Below, piece after piece: positions 7,342-15,764 of a DNA stretch of 26,247 nt (positions are counted from its first letter, which is position 1; each line of letters begins with the position of its first letter). Made by a program: the position numbers and the translations under genes. The notes beneath the pieces were generated by a model. The model did no database searches and had not been told where the DNA came from. It saw only the letters and a list, made by a program, of their open reading frames with translations. Origin of the DNA: Dehalococcoidia bacterium (GTDB taxonomy: Bacteria; Chloroflexota; Dehalococcoidia; Lucifugimonadales; UBA3495). Location of the stretch: assembly GCA_003523055.1 (NCBI GenBank), contig DPHC01000012.1, forward strand, positions 1 through 26,247, written 5' to 3'.

Positions 7342-10242
7342 ATGACAATTTCTGCTACGAGAATCAGAGGTAAAGAACGACAAGAAATAGAACAAGATTT
7401 AAAAACTCGAGTTGACGGAGAAGTGAAATTTGATCCGTTCTCTAGGGTTTTGTATAGCACAGACGCAAGCATTTATCAGATGGAGCCCATTGGTGTAGTA
7501 ATACCTAAGAATACTGACGATGTACAGGCAACCATTGAATATTGTAGTCAAAATAACATTCCGATTTTGCCTAGGGCTGGCGGCACCAGCTTGGCGGGAC
7601 AAACTGTTAATCATGCTGTAGTAATAGATTTTAGTAAATACTTAACCTCCATTATTGAAATTAATGAAGAAGAGCATTGGGCGCGAGTGCAACCAGGAAT
7701 AATTCTGGACCAATTTAATAAACAATTGAGTCCGTATAATTTGCATTATGCTCCAGATCCCACAACAGCAAGCAGAGCGTGTGTTGGAGGAGGGATCGGA
7801 AATAACACTTGTGGATCACATTCTGTGATTTACGGTAAAACAATTGACCATATACAAGAACTGGATGTTATTTTGTCTGATGCGAGCCAAGCTCATTTTA
7901 AAGAAATTGGTGGGACTGATCTAGAAAATAAATTGAACGGTACTACCTTTGAATCAGATATATATAGAGGAGTGTTATCCATATCTCAGAATCAAGTAGC
8001 TGAGATTGAGAAACGTTATCCTAAGATTTTACGAAGAGTTAGTGGATATAACTTGGATAATTTCATGCTTGATGGACCAGTCAATATGTCTAATATAGTT
8101 GTAGGCTCTGAAGGAACATTATGTGTTGTGACTGAAGCTAAAGTGAACCTGGTTGCCAATCCAACTGTAACTGGTTTGTCAGTATTACATTTTAAAGACA
8201 TTATAGAGGCTAGTTATGCAACTACTAGCATTTTGGAGTATAGCCCTTCGACAATAGAAGTTATGGATAAAATGCTATTGGACCGATGCAGAGAATCATT
8301 AGGATTCTCTCAGAATTTATCTGCTATTGAAGGTGATCCGGGAGCGATCTTACTAATTGAATTTTATGGTGAGTCAGTAGCTGAAGTAGAATCTAAAATG
8401 GAAAAACTTAAATCTGATATGGCTCGAAAACGGTTCGGCTACGCATGTGTAAACTTATCCGATAAACCATCTCAAAACAACGTTTGGAATATCAGGAAAG
8501 CTGGATTAGGTTTGCTAATGAGTATTCATGGTGATGCTAAGCCAATACCATTTGTGGAAGATACTGCAGTTGATCCGGCTGTATTGGGAGACTTTGTAAA
8601 AAGATTTGATTCTATAGTAAAGAGTCATGGTACAGAAGCTGGTTATTATGGTCATGCTAGTGTTGGTTGCCTGCACATACGACCTTTGATTAGTTTGAAA
8701 GACGATGATGGAATTGCAAAAATGTTCTCTATTGCTGATGAAATAAGTGATCTAGTAAGCGAATTTGGTGGATCGTTGAGTGGAGAACATGGTGATGGGA
8801 TTGTTAGGGGAGTATTTACAGAAAAAATGTTTGGCCCAGAAATTTATCAGGCCTTTAGAGATTTAAAGACTACTTTTGATCCTCAAGGGATCATGAATCC
8901 AAATAAAATAATAGATTGCCCTCCTATGGAAGAAAATTTAAGATACGGAAAAAGTTATAATCCTCAGCCAGTAGAAACTGTTTTTGATTTTTCCATTGAT
9001 GGAGATTATGCCGGTGCTATAGAAATGTGTAACGGTATGGGAGCATGCAGAAAATTAGAAGGTTCTATGTGCCCTTCGTACATGGCAACTAGGGATGAAG
9101 AGCATTCCACCAGAGGGAGAGCCAATTTACTGAGAGCCACTTTATCAGGAGATCTTCCAGATCATGATTTGTCTAGTAAGAGATTATATGAATCACTAGA
9201 TCTATGTTTGGAATGTAAAGCTTGTAAATCAGAATGCCCTTCTGGGGTTGATATGACTAAATTAAAATATGAATTCTTGAACAAATATTACACAACCAAC
9301 AAAATGCCACTAAGAAACAAAGTTTTTGGAAATATTAATAAATTCAACAAAATCGGTAGCCAGATGGCTCCTTTAGCTAATTTCATGATGAACAGCTTGC
9401 CAGGGAAATTATTTGGCAATTTGGTTTTGGGCGTCTCAATGAAAAGGCAATTCCCTAAATTCGCTAATGAAAGCCTCAATGCTTGGTTCAATAAGAGAAA
9501 TCTGACTAACACAGATGTTAACAAGGAAACAGTGGTGTTCTTTAATGATACCTTCACAAATTATAATTATCCTAATGCAGGTAAAGCGGCAATTAAAGTT
9601 TTAGAGACAGCTGGATTTAATGTGGAATTAGCTGATTCTAGATGTTGCGGACGCCCATTAATGTCTAAAGGTTTACTAGAAGAAGCAAAAGCTAATGCTA
9701 GATATAACGTAGACATGTTACATGCGTATGTGTCTCAAGGAATTCCTGTAGTGGGATGTGAGCCGAGTTGCGTGTTTACTTTAACTGACGAATATCCAGA
9801 TCTGTTATCTGATGATAAATCTAAGTTAATAGCTGAAAACAGTTTCTTAATAGATGAGTTTTTATCCAAAAAGATTAAAGAAAATAAGATTGAATTTAAT
9901 TTTAATGAGTCGTCTAAAGATATATTGTTTCATGGCCATTGCCATCAAAAAGCATTAAATGGAGCACAGTATTCTATGGAAATATTGAGACTTTCTCCAA
10001 ATTATAATGTTGAGCTTATAGATGCTGGATGTTGTGGGATGGCTGGATCTTTTGGTTATGAGAAAGAACATTATGATTTGTCGATGAAGATTGGCGGAGA
10101 TAGACTATTCCCTGCGGTCAATAGTAAAGGTTCTGAATGGGAAATCGCTGTAATGGGTGTATCATGCAGGCAGCAAATTGAGCATGGAACGGAAAGACAT
10201 CCTAAGCATATGATTGAATTGTTTGCTGAGTGTCTTAAATAA
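7342..10242 (+). CDS. FAD-linked oxidase fused to Fe-S and CCG domains (D-lactate/glycolate-type dehydrogenase)
   Basis: 966 aa from the RBS-supported ATG. Domains in order: PCMH-type FAD-binding (about 35-260, with PRAGGTSLAGQ, GGGIGNNTCGSHS and VGSEGTLCVVTEA); FAD-oxidase C-terminal domain (about 270-530, with HASVGCLHIRP, SGEHGDGIVRG and FDPQGIMNPNKII); a ferredoxin region (about 560-640) with CNGMGAC plus CP and the classical CLECKACKSECP; and two CCG (cysteine-rich, heterodisulfide-reductase-like) modules, one with CCGRPL and CEPSC (about 767-810), one with HGHCHQ and GCCGMAGSFGYEKEH (about 870-910). This unites GlcD and GlcF functions in one chain, as in Ykg/Dld-II-type enzymes oxidising D-2-hydroxyacids and passing electrons to quinone. 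First gene of an operon with the AcoX-like protein (9 bp) and TSUP exporter. Substrate unknown. Confidence 0.93.
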   Translation: MTISATRIRGKERQEIEQDLKTRVDGEVKFDPFSRVLYSTDASIYQMEPIGVVIPKNTDDVQATIEYCSQNNIPILPRAGGTSLAGQTVNHAVVIDFSKYLTSIIEINEEEHWARVQPGIILDQFNKQLSPYNLHYAPDPTTASRACVGGGIGNNTCGSHSVIYGKTIDHIQELDVILSDASQAHFKEIGGTDLENKLNGTTFESDIYRGVLSISQNQVAEIEKRYPKILRRVSGYNLDNFMLDGPVNMSNIVVGSEGTLCVVTEAKVNLVANPTVTGLSVLHFKDIIEASYATTSILEYSPSTIEVMDKMLLDRCRESLGFSQNLSAIEGDPGAILLIEFYGESVAEVESKMEKLKSDMARKRFGYACVNLSDKPSQNNVWNIRKAGLGLLMSIHGDAKPIPFVEDTAVDPAVLGDFVKRFDSIVKSHGTEAGYYGHASVGCLHIRPLISLKDDDGIAKMFSIADEISDLVSEFGGSLSGEHGDGIVRGVFTEKMFGPEIYQAFRDLKTTFDPQGIMNPNKIIDCPPMEENLRYGKSYNPQPVETVFDFSIDGDYAGAIEMCNGMGACRKLEGSMCPSYMATRDEEHSTRGRANLLRATLSGDLPDHDLSSKRLYESLDLCLECKACKSECPSGVDMTKLKYEFLNKYYTTNKMPLRNKVFGNINKFNKIGSQMAPLANFMMNSLPGKLFGNLVLGVSMKRQFPKFANESLNAWFNKRNLTNTDVNKETVVFFNDTFTNYNYPNAGKAAIKVLETAGFNVELADSRCCGRPLMSKGLLEEAKANARYNVDMLHAYVSQGIPVVGCEPSCVFTLTDEYPDLLSDDKSKLIAENSFLIDEFLSKKIKENKIEFNFNESSKDILFHGHCHQKALNGAQYSMEILRLSPNYNVELIDAGCCGMAGSFGYEKEHYDLSMKIGGDRLFPAVNSKGSEWEIAVMGVSCRQQIEHGTERHPKHMIELFAECLK

Positions 10243-10251
10243 AAGGTATGT

Positions 10252-11244
10252 ATGGGTGCAGTAGGTATAATTGCGAATCCTTATTCCAGTAAAGATATTC
10301 GAAGATTAGTCGGAAGCGCAAGAATAGTTGCGGACTGGGAAAAAGTAAATATTCTTCGTCGTATTATTATAGGATTGCAGTCAACTGGTGTTGACGAATT
10401 ATATGCAATGAATGATTCATCGCACTTGATAGTGCGAGCTTGCGATTATCCTGGAATATTTATAAAACCGCAATTTTTAGATCAATTAGTGTTCGGAAAT
10501 CCTAACGATACAATGGTTGCATCAAAAAAAATGGCTGAAATTGGGGTTAAGGTTTTGATTTCTTTAGGCGGAGATGGAACCAATCGAATGATAGCTAAAG
10601 GTAACGATCAACATTGCCTGCTGCCTGTATCTACTGGTACTAATAATGTATTCCCATATGATATCGAAGGAACCCATATGGGATTGTGCGCCGGACTTTT
10701 AGCTACAGGAGCAGTTGAAGCCAGTGAATGCACGGTTCCAAGTAAACAAATAATTGTTACATCAGATGATGGTTTGCATGATATCGCATTAGTGGACTTA
10801 GCTATATCGTATTCCAGCTATGTAGCTGCTAGGGCGATTTGGAACGTTAATGATTTATATGAAGTGTTTTTAACTCGATGTGAACCATTAGATTTGGGAC
10901 TTGCTTCAGTTGGTGCACGGTTACACCCGATAACAGTTAATGATGATCAAGGATTGGCTTATAAAATTTCTAATGACGGTAACAGTGTTAGAAAAATATT
11001 GGCCCCGATAGGGCCTGGAACTGTCCAAGAGGCATTAATATCAGAATGGAATATATTGCAATTAGGAGAAAAACTTACAAGAGAAATATCCCGATGTACC
11101 TTAGCTTTTGACGGTGAAAGAGAAACCCAAATTATTAATCCACAAACAATTCAAATCGAAATCAAGAGAGTAGGTCCGTATATAGTAGATGTAAAAAAAT
11201 GCATTCAACTTGGCATAAATGCGAGATGCTTTGACGTCAATTAA
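10252..11244 (+). CDS. ATP-NAD kinase/AcoX-like protein
   Basis: 330 aa. The N-terminus GAVGIIANPYSSKDIRR is the opening of the ATP-NAD kinase/AcoX family, and SLGGDGTNRMIAKG (about 104-117) is the GGDGT nucleotide-binding signature, followed by LLPVSTGTNNVFPYD, equivalent to the NAD-kinase GTxN region. AcoX members occur near acetoin and other dehydrogenase operons; their substrate is not established, and true NAD kinases are usually shorter and differ after this core. It starts 9 bp after the FAD oxidase stop with AAAGG upstream and precedes the TSUP transporter by 18 bp, so the three are probably one transcript. It could phosphorylate NAD or act on another small diphosphate cofactor; family sure, activity not. 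Confidence 0.85.
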   Translation: MGAVGIIANPYSSKDIRRLVGSARIVADWEKVNILRRIIIGLQSTGVDELYAMNDSSHLIVRACDYPGIFIKPQFLDQLVFGNPNDTMVASKKMAEIGVKVLISLGGDGTNRMIAKGNDQHCLLPVSTGTNNVFPYDIEGTHMGLCAGLLATGAVEASECTVPSKQIIVTSDDGLHDIALVDLAISYSSYVAARAIWNVNDLYEVFLTRCEPLDLGLASVGARLHPITVNDDQGLAYKISNDGNSVRKILAPIGPGTVQEALISEWNILQLGEKLTREISRCTLAFDGERETQIINPQTIQIEIKRVGPYIVDVKKCIQLGINARCFDVN

Positions 11245-11262
11245 GCCCATGAAAGCATTCAT

Positions 11263-12009
11263 ATGTTAGAAGGTTTTGATTTATTAATATCTTTGCTTAT
11301 CGTGGTTTTGGGCAGCGTGGTTTATACAACCGTTAGTTTTGGAATGGGTTTGGTCATAGTACCCGTTTTATTGCTGTTTGTAGACCCAATAGCAGCTGTG
11401 GTAATAGTCGATGTTCTAATTGCATTTGTGGCGCTATATGTGACATTTGAAGCTCGTGCAGAACTGCATATTAGAAAAACTTACGGATTGATTATTGGTT
11501 CAGGCATAGCGATACCTATTGGAGCATTTGCGCTTAGCGTTAGTGAGCCCGCAGTTCTAAAACTTGTTATTGGGGCAACAATAATTGGACTTGGTATTAT
11601 AAGCTTGTTAAATATAAACGTCCCGTTGGCACAAAATAAATTCACTGCCGTAATTATAGGATTTGTGACTTATTTATGTATTACTGCTTTGGGAGTTGGA
11701 GGACCATTATCAGCTTGGTATGCGATCTCTCAAAAATGGTCAGTATCTCAAACGCGAGCCACTTTATCCGCTTATTTTGCAATTGCTAATATTTTGGCAT
11801 TAGTTTGTTATATAAGTTTAGGTATGCTAGAAAAAGAAACTACTATTAATATATTAATTCTGACACCAGGCGCAATTATCGGAATACTCGTAGCTAAACC
11901 ACTGGTTAAACGCATGAAATCTACTACGTTCAGATACGTGTCCATAGGCGTAATATTTTCTGGAGGCATAGCCTTATTATCAAGAGAATTATTTAATATG
12001 TTTTCTTAA
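11263..12009 (+). CDS. TSUP (TauE/SafE) family membrane exporter
   Basis: 248 aa, almost wholly hydrophobic, with about 7-8 membrane segments. The first helix carries VVYTTVSFGMGLVIVPVLL, the family's inner repeat motif, and the second repeat has ALGVGGPLSAWYA (about 144-156); internal two-fold repetition is typical of TSUP. Members export sulfite, sulfoacetate or other organic anions. Being last in the operon with a hydroxyacid-type oxidase suggests it exports a product or imports a substrate, possibly sulfonated; this is inference. It converges tail-to-tail with trxB with only 2 bp between stop codons and no terminator hairpin visible. Confidence 0.88.
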   Translation: MLEGFDLLISLLIVVLGSVVYTTVSFGMGLVIVPVLLLFVDPIAAVVIVDVLIAFVALYVTFEARAELHIRKTYGLIIGSGIAIPIGAFALSVSEPAVLKLVIGATIIGLGIISLLNINVPLAQNKFTAVIIGFVTYLCITALGVGGPLSAWYAISQKWSVSQTRATLSAYFAIANILALVCYISLGMLEKETTINILILTPGAIIGILVAKPLVKRMKSTTFRYVSIGVIFSGGIALLSRELFNMFS

Positions 12010-12011
12010 TA

Positions 12012-12929
12012 TTATTGTAAATCATGGAATGCAGATAAAGCCGCAGTAATTCCGTCTCCCACTGCTGTACCGAGTTGCCTGGTGGATTCTGCTCGGATGT
12101 CTCCACAAGCATATACCCTGGGTAGTTTTGTTCTCATGTGCATGTCCGTATATATATGACCCAGAGCATCAGTGTCCATTAGTGAACTGATATAAGCTGA
12201 ATTAGGTTCAAAACCTACATAAATAAAAGCAGCAGCAGTTGGGTAGTCATAAGTTTCGCCAGTTTTTAAATTTGTAACTCGTGCTGCATTTAAGAGGTCA
12301 TCGCCAACAAATTCTTCTACAACGTGACTCAAGAGCCATTTGTATTTTGGATTAGCGAATGCTCGTTCTTGTAAAATTTTTGTTGCTCTCAGCTCATCTC
12401 TTCTGTGAACAATGGTTACAGAATTTACTATGCCTGTAAGATAGTTACTTTCGTCCATAGCTGCGTCTCCGCCACCTATAACAATTACATCTTGGCCTTT
12501 AAAGAAATTACCATCACATACTGCACAATACGACACCCCCTTACCTGATAATGCGTCTTCTCCAGGTACGCCTAATGTTTTGTGAGATCCACCGGTAGCT
12601 ATGATCACTGCCTTTGCGTGAATATCTCCCTCGTCAGTATGAATTATTTTGGTTTCCTTGTCTAAATCCGAAACACCTTCTATCGTGGAAAAATTAATTT
12701 CAGCACCGAATCTTTCTGCTTGTAGTTGCATGTTGGTTGCCAATTGTTGTCCAGTTTCTCCTTCTGGAAAACCTGGGTAATTTTCTATCTCATCTGTGAT
12801 CAACAACTGACCACCGACTCCTAGATTTTCTAGCACTATTGTTTTGAGCATTGCCCTAGTACTATATAATGCTGCCGATAAACCGGCCGCTCCACCGCCT
12901 AGTACTATTACGTCGCAATTAGTTGTCAT
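12012..12929 (-). CDS. trxB: Thioredoxin-disulfide reductase
   Basis: 305 aa, normal length. FAD-binding GGGAAGLSAALYSTRA (11-26), redox-active Cys135-Ala-Val-Cys138 in SYCAVCDGNFF, NADPH-binding GGGDAAMDESNYL with HRRDELRA for the 2'-phosphate, and the C-terminal FAD motif VYACGDIRAESTRQLGTAVG. It reduces thioredoxin with NADPH in the cytoplasm. CAVC is a common variant of the CATC active site. It follows the GalE-like epimerase by 24 bp on the minus strand and probably shares its promoter (13914-13942). No thioredoxin gene is in the window. Confidence 0.96.
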   Translation of the reverse strand: MTTNCDVIVLGGGAAGLSAALYSTRAMLKTIVLENLGVGGQLLITDEIENYPGFPEGETGQQLATNMQLQAERFGAEINFSTIEGVSDLDKETKIIHTDEGDIHAKAVIIATGGSHKTLGVPGEDALSGKGVSYCAVCDGNFFKGQDVIVIGGGDAAMDESNYLTGIVNSVTIVHRRDELRATKILQERAFANPKYKWLLSHVVEEFVGDDLLNAARVTNLKTGETYDYPTAAAFIYVGFEPNSAYISSLMDTDALGHIYTDMHMRTKLPRVYACGDIRAESTRQLGTAVGDGITAALSAFHDLQ

Positions 12930-12953
12930 GATATCCTCTCTATTCTCTTGGTT

Positions 12954-13883
12954 TTAATGTGTCTCTATGTATTGTAATGTTTCTTGCAGTCCTTGCTCAA
13001 ATGCTCGCTCAGGAGACCATTCTAATTCTCTTTGGGCTTTGGAGTAATCCAATGATATTTCATAAACGTCTCCAGGTCTATGTTGTCCTTGTAAAGCTTC
13101 TTTATTAAATGAAGTATGTTCTTTTATTAGTTCGTATATTTGATTTACGCTGTGCATTTTGGAGGTTCCGATATTGAAAGTCTGGTTGTCTCCTTTGGTT
13201 ATAGCTGCAATATTGGCTTTAATTACGTCATGTACGTGAACAAAATCCCGTTTTTGATTTCCGTCTCCATAGATAGTTGGTTGTTTACCGGATAACATTA
13301 ATGAAGCGAAAATCGGAATTACTCCGGCTTCCCCGTTTCCATCTTGTCTAGGCCCATAAACATTAGCGTACCTTAAGATTGTATATTTCAATTTGTATAA
13401 GTTGCGGTACAGTTTTGTGTATTGCTCACCATGTAGTTTTGACAGTCCGTAATGGGATAAAGGGATAGCTGGAGATGATTCGTCTACTGGCAATTCTGGC
13501 GGTTCACCGTATATTGCTCCACCAGTTGAAGAATATATTATTTTATGCACACCATATTTCTTCGCATTTTCAATGATTCTAAGTGTCCCTAAAATATTTG
13601 ACTGAGCATCTGTTACTGGATCTGTAGCAGATTTAGCTACGCTTGATTGCGCAGCTAAATGGAACACTAATGAAGGTTTTTCTTTTTCAAAAACAGATTC
13701 AATAGGATCCTTTGCTATGTCGACGTGTAAAAACACACAAGCAGAGTTAATGTTTTTCAATTGCCCAGAACTTAAGTTATCTAATACTACTACTCTGTAT
13801 TGCAGTCGCAGTAATTCGTCAACTAAATGAGAACCTATGAATCCCGCTCCGCCAGTAACTAAAGCAGTATTTTCGTTAGCCAT
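12954..13883 (-). CDS. NAD-dependent epimerase/dehydratase (UDP-glucose 4-epimerase-like)
   Basis: 309 aa, extended SDR fold. Glycine motif GGAGFIGSHL (11-20), acidic Asp35 after the second strand (VVVLDNLSSG) consistent with NAD(H), catalytic SSTGGAIYG around 118-126 and Tyr145-x3-Lys149 in SHYGLSKLHG. LRYANVYGPRQDGNGEAGV fits GalE-like enzymes acting on UDP-hexoses; the chain is slightly shorter than E. coli GalE. It probably makes nucleotide sugars for envelope polysaccharide. It heads a two-gene minus-strand unit with trxB and has a strong promoter upstream. Alternative: a UDP-glucuronate or GDP-sugar epimerase. Confidence 0.9.
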   Translation of the reverse strand: MANENTALVTGGAGFIGSHLVDELLRLQYRVVVLDNLSSGQLKNINSACVFLHVDIAKDPIESVFEKEKPSLVFHLAAQSSVAKSATDPVTDAQSNILGTLRIIENAKKYGVHKIIYSSTGGAIYGEPPELPVDESSPAIPLSHYGLSKLHGEQYTKLYRNLYKLKYTILRYANVYGPRQDGNGEAGVIPIFASLMLSGKQPTIYGDGNQKRDFVHVHDVIKANIAAITKGDNQTFNIGTSKMHSVNQIYELIKEHTSFNKEALQGQHRPGDVYEISLDYSKAQRELEWSPERAFEQGLQETLQYIETH

Positions 13884-13896
13884 AAAAAATTAATCA

Positions 13897-13909
13897 CTAT
13901 CTAAGATAG
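13897..13909. promoter_or_regulatory. 13-bp palindrome at the predicted start of the epimerase transcript
   Basis: CTATCT-A-AGATAG is a perfect inverted repeat (6 bp arms, 1-bp centre). It covers the expected transcription start of the minus-strand promoter at 13914-13942, a position where a repressor would block initiation. No regulator gene is adjacent. It may be chance in AT-rich DNA. Confidence 0.35.
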
Positions 13910-13913
13910 GTAT

Positions 13914-13942
13914 ATAATACAGTTGAGCATGCCGTATTTCAA
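13914..13942 (-). promoter_or_regulatory. Predicted sigma70-type promoter for epimerase-trxB
   Basis: On the minus strand TTGAAA (13937-13942) and TATTAT (13914-13919) are separated by exactly 17 bp; each matches 5 of 6 consensus bases. The start of transcription would fall near 13907, about 24 nt before ATG 13883, which itself lacks a clear Shine-Dalgarno site. Confidence 0.6.
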
Positions 13943-13972
13943 TTAGCTCTTAGCTGTAAATAATGGACTTGC

Positions 13973-14001
13973 TTGATATTGGGTAATTAGAGCGGTATAC
14001 A
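13973..14001 (+). promoter_or_regulatory. Predicted sigma70-type promoter for HIBDH paralogue 2
   Basis: TTGATA (13973-13978) and TATACA (13996-14001) are 17 bp apart. The leader of about 40 nt contains the strong ribosome site GGAGG (14038-14042), 6 nt before ATG 14049. Confidence 0.5.
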
Positions 14002-14048
14002 TATATCCTGTAAAAAGATAATATGTCATCAACAAATGGAGGACGGAA

Positions 14049-14945
14049 ATGAGTATAAAAATTGGTTTTATTGGCTTAGGAATTATGGGAAAGCCAATGG
14101 CAAAAAATTTAATTGCAGCAGGATATGATCTTGTTGTTTACAATAAAAGTAAACCAGGTATGGACGAATTAGGTGCTGCAGGGGCTGAAGTTGTTGGATC
14201 TTGTAAAGAAGTTGCAGAGGCTGCAAAAATAATAATTACTATGTTACCTGATTCAGCAGATTCCGAATTGGTTATAACTGGTCCTGATGGGATCTTAGAG
14301 GGAGCATCCACTGGTCATATAGTAATAGATATGAGTTCAATAGCTCCTTTGGTATCCCAAAAAATAGCAGCTCAATGTGCTGAGAAAGGCGTTGAAATGT
14401 TAGATGCGCCAGTGAGTGGAGGAGAGCCAGGAGCTATTGCTGGCACATTGTCCGTTATGGTGGGAGGGAAACAAGAAGTTTTTGAGTGTTGTTTAGACAT
14501 AATGCAAGTTATGGGTTCAGCGGTAGTATTAACTGGGGATATTGGGGCAGGCAATACTACTAAATTAGCTAATCAAATAATTGTTGCCGCAAATATTGCG
14601 GCATTGAGTGAAGCATTTGTATTGGCACAGAAAGCTGGAGTGGATCCAGAAAAAGTTTTTGATGCTATTAAAGGCGGATTGGCTGGAAGCAACGTTATGA
14701 ACGCCAAAGGGCCTATGATGTTAGAGAGAAATTTCAATCCCGGATTCAGAATTCGCTTGCACCAGAAAGATTTGAGAAATGTGTTACAAACAGCTCAAGA
14801 TCTAAATGTGCCTCTGCCTGTAACTGCTTTAGTCCAGCAAATGTTGGGATCGCTTGTTAATGATGGGCATGAAGAACTCGATCATGCAGGGATTTTGAAA
14901 TTTGTGGAAGGGTTATCTAATATAGAGGTTAAGAAACAAAGCTAA
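14049..14945 (+). CDS. 3-hydroxyisobutyrate dehydrogenase/2-hydroxy-3-oxopropionate reductase family protein (paralogue 2)
   Basis: 298 aa. GFIGLGIMGKPMAKNL (6-21) is the dinucleotide motif, YNKSKPG follows the second strand, DAPVSGGEPGAIAGTLSVM (119-137) is the substrate signature close to GarR-type tartronate semialdehyde reductases, and Lys172 in GNTTKLANQ is the catalytic lysine. It likely interconverts a small semialdehyde and hydroxyacid. GGAGG 6 nt upstream fixes the start. It is clearly diverged from the paralogue at 3295-4182 and closer to the GarR group. It stands alone on the plus strand, and its stop overlaps the stop of the convergent crotonase by 4 bp (14942-14945). Confidence 0.91.
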   Translation: MSIKIGFIGLGIMGKPMAKNLIAAGYDLVVYNKSKPGMDELGAAGAEVVGSCKEVAEAAKIIITMLPDSADSELVITGPDGILEGASTGHIVIDMSSIAPLVSQKIAAQCAEKGVEMLDAPVSGGEPGAIAGTLSVMVGGKQEVFECCLDIMQVMGSAVVLTGDIGAGNTTKLANQIIVAANIAALSEAFVLAQKAGVDPEKVFDAIKGGLAGSNVMNAKGPMMLERNFNPGFRIRLHQKDLRNVLQTAQDLNVPLPVTALVQQMLGSLVNDGHEELDHAGILKFVEGLSNIEVKKQS

Positions 14946-15754
14946 TCTTGATAGCGCTCTTTTCTCCAATTGAGCGCTGCCTTTAATCCTTCTTCACGAC
15001 GTATTTTGTTATATTGCTCCTGTTCTGGAGTCATAGTGGTAGTGAAGTGTGTCATCAGCTCTATGTTGGCTTGTATTGTATTTAAAAAGCCCATCCCTTC
15101 AAGTGCTCTATTAACAGCTAGCTTGCTCATCTTTACGCCAATCTGAGGCAGCTTGCAAATCTTAACTGCTATACGTTCGCAGTGTTCCATTAGATCTTCA
15201 TGAGGGACAACTGTTCCGACTAATCCAATTTTTTCAGCTTCATAGGCTCCAACCATATCTCCTGTGAGAAGTAGTTCTTTGGCCTTGGCCAAATTGACGC
15301 TAAATGGTGTTATTAGTAAAGGAGGGCCGATTCCAGATCGTATTTCAGGTTCACCTAGTACTGCTTTTTCTGATGCTATTTTTATATCGCAAATTTGTAC
15401 TAACTCACATGCTCCAGCTAACGCGTACCCGTTAACTGCGGCTATTACTGGCTTGCTTAGGTTCCAGATTTTCATGAAAGTATTGACGTATCCTTGAACA
15501 ATAGGTCTCCATTCATCAGCTGTCATATCTTGGGTTTCTTTAGATCCAATGTTCAGGTCAAAGCCAGCTGAGAATGCATTGCCTGCTCCTGTGATGATAG
15601 CGACTCGGATTCTGTCATCAGCTTCTATTGTATCTAACACCTGTCTTAAACTTCTTAGCAAAGAGTTATTTAATGCATTAAGCTTTCTGGGGCGATTAAG
15701 AGTTATATATGCTATTCCGTTTTTGTGAGTGAACTCTATGCCAGGTAATTCCAT
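14942..15754 (-). CDS. Enoyl-CoA hydratase/isomerase (crotonase) family protein
   Basis: 270 aa. The first oxyanion-hole segment is AGNAFSAGFDL and the second is GYALAGACELVQICD. Both Glu of the enoyl-CoA hydratase pair appear to be kept: one in ACEL and one 20 residues later in GEPEI, fitting water addition to an enoyl-CoA. The usual Gly-rich loop after PEI (PGAGGTQR in hydratases) is replaced by GIGPPLLITPFSVN, so the acyl pocket probably differs. Cytoplasmic fatty-acid, branched amino acid or aromatic acyl-CoA breakdown are all possible. Last gene of a minus-strand unit after the cyclophilin lipoprotein (10 bp) and RraA-like aldolase. Confidence 0.9.
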   Translation of the reverse strand: MELPGIEFTHKNGIAYITLNRPRKLNALNNSLLRSLRQVLDTIEADDRIRVAIITGAGNAFSAGFDLNIGSKETQDMTADEWRPIVQGYVNTFMKIWNLSKPVIAAVNGYALAGACELVQICDIKIASEKAVLGEPEIRSGIGPPLLITPFSVNLAKAKELLLTGDMVGAYEAEKIGLVGTVVPHEDLMEHCERIAVKICKLPQIGVKMSKLAVNRALEGMGFLNTIQANIELMTHFTTTMTPEQEQYNKIRREEGLKAALNWRKERYQD

Positions 15755-15764
15755 ACTTCTCCTG

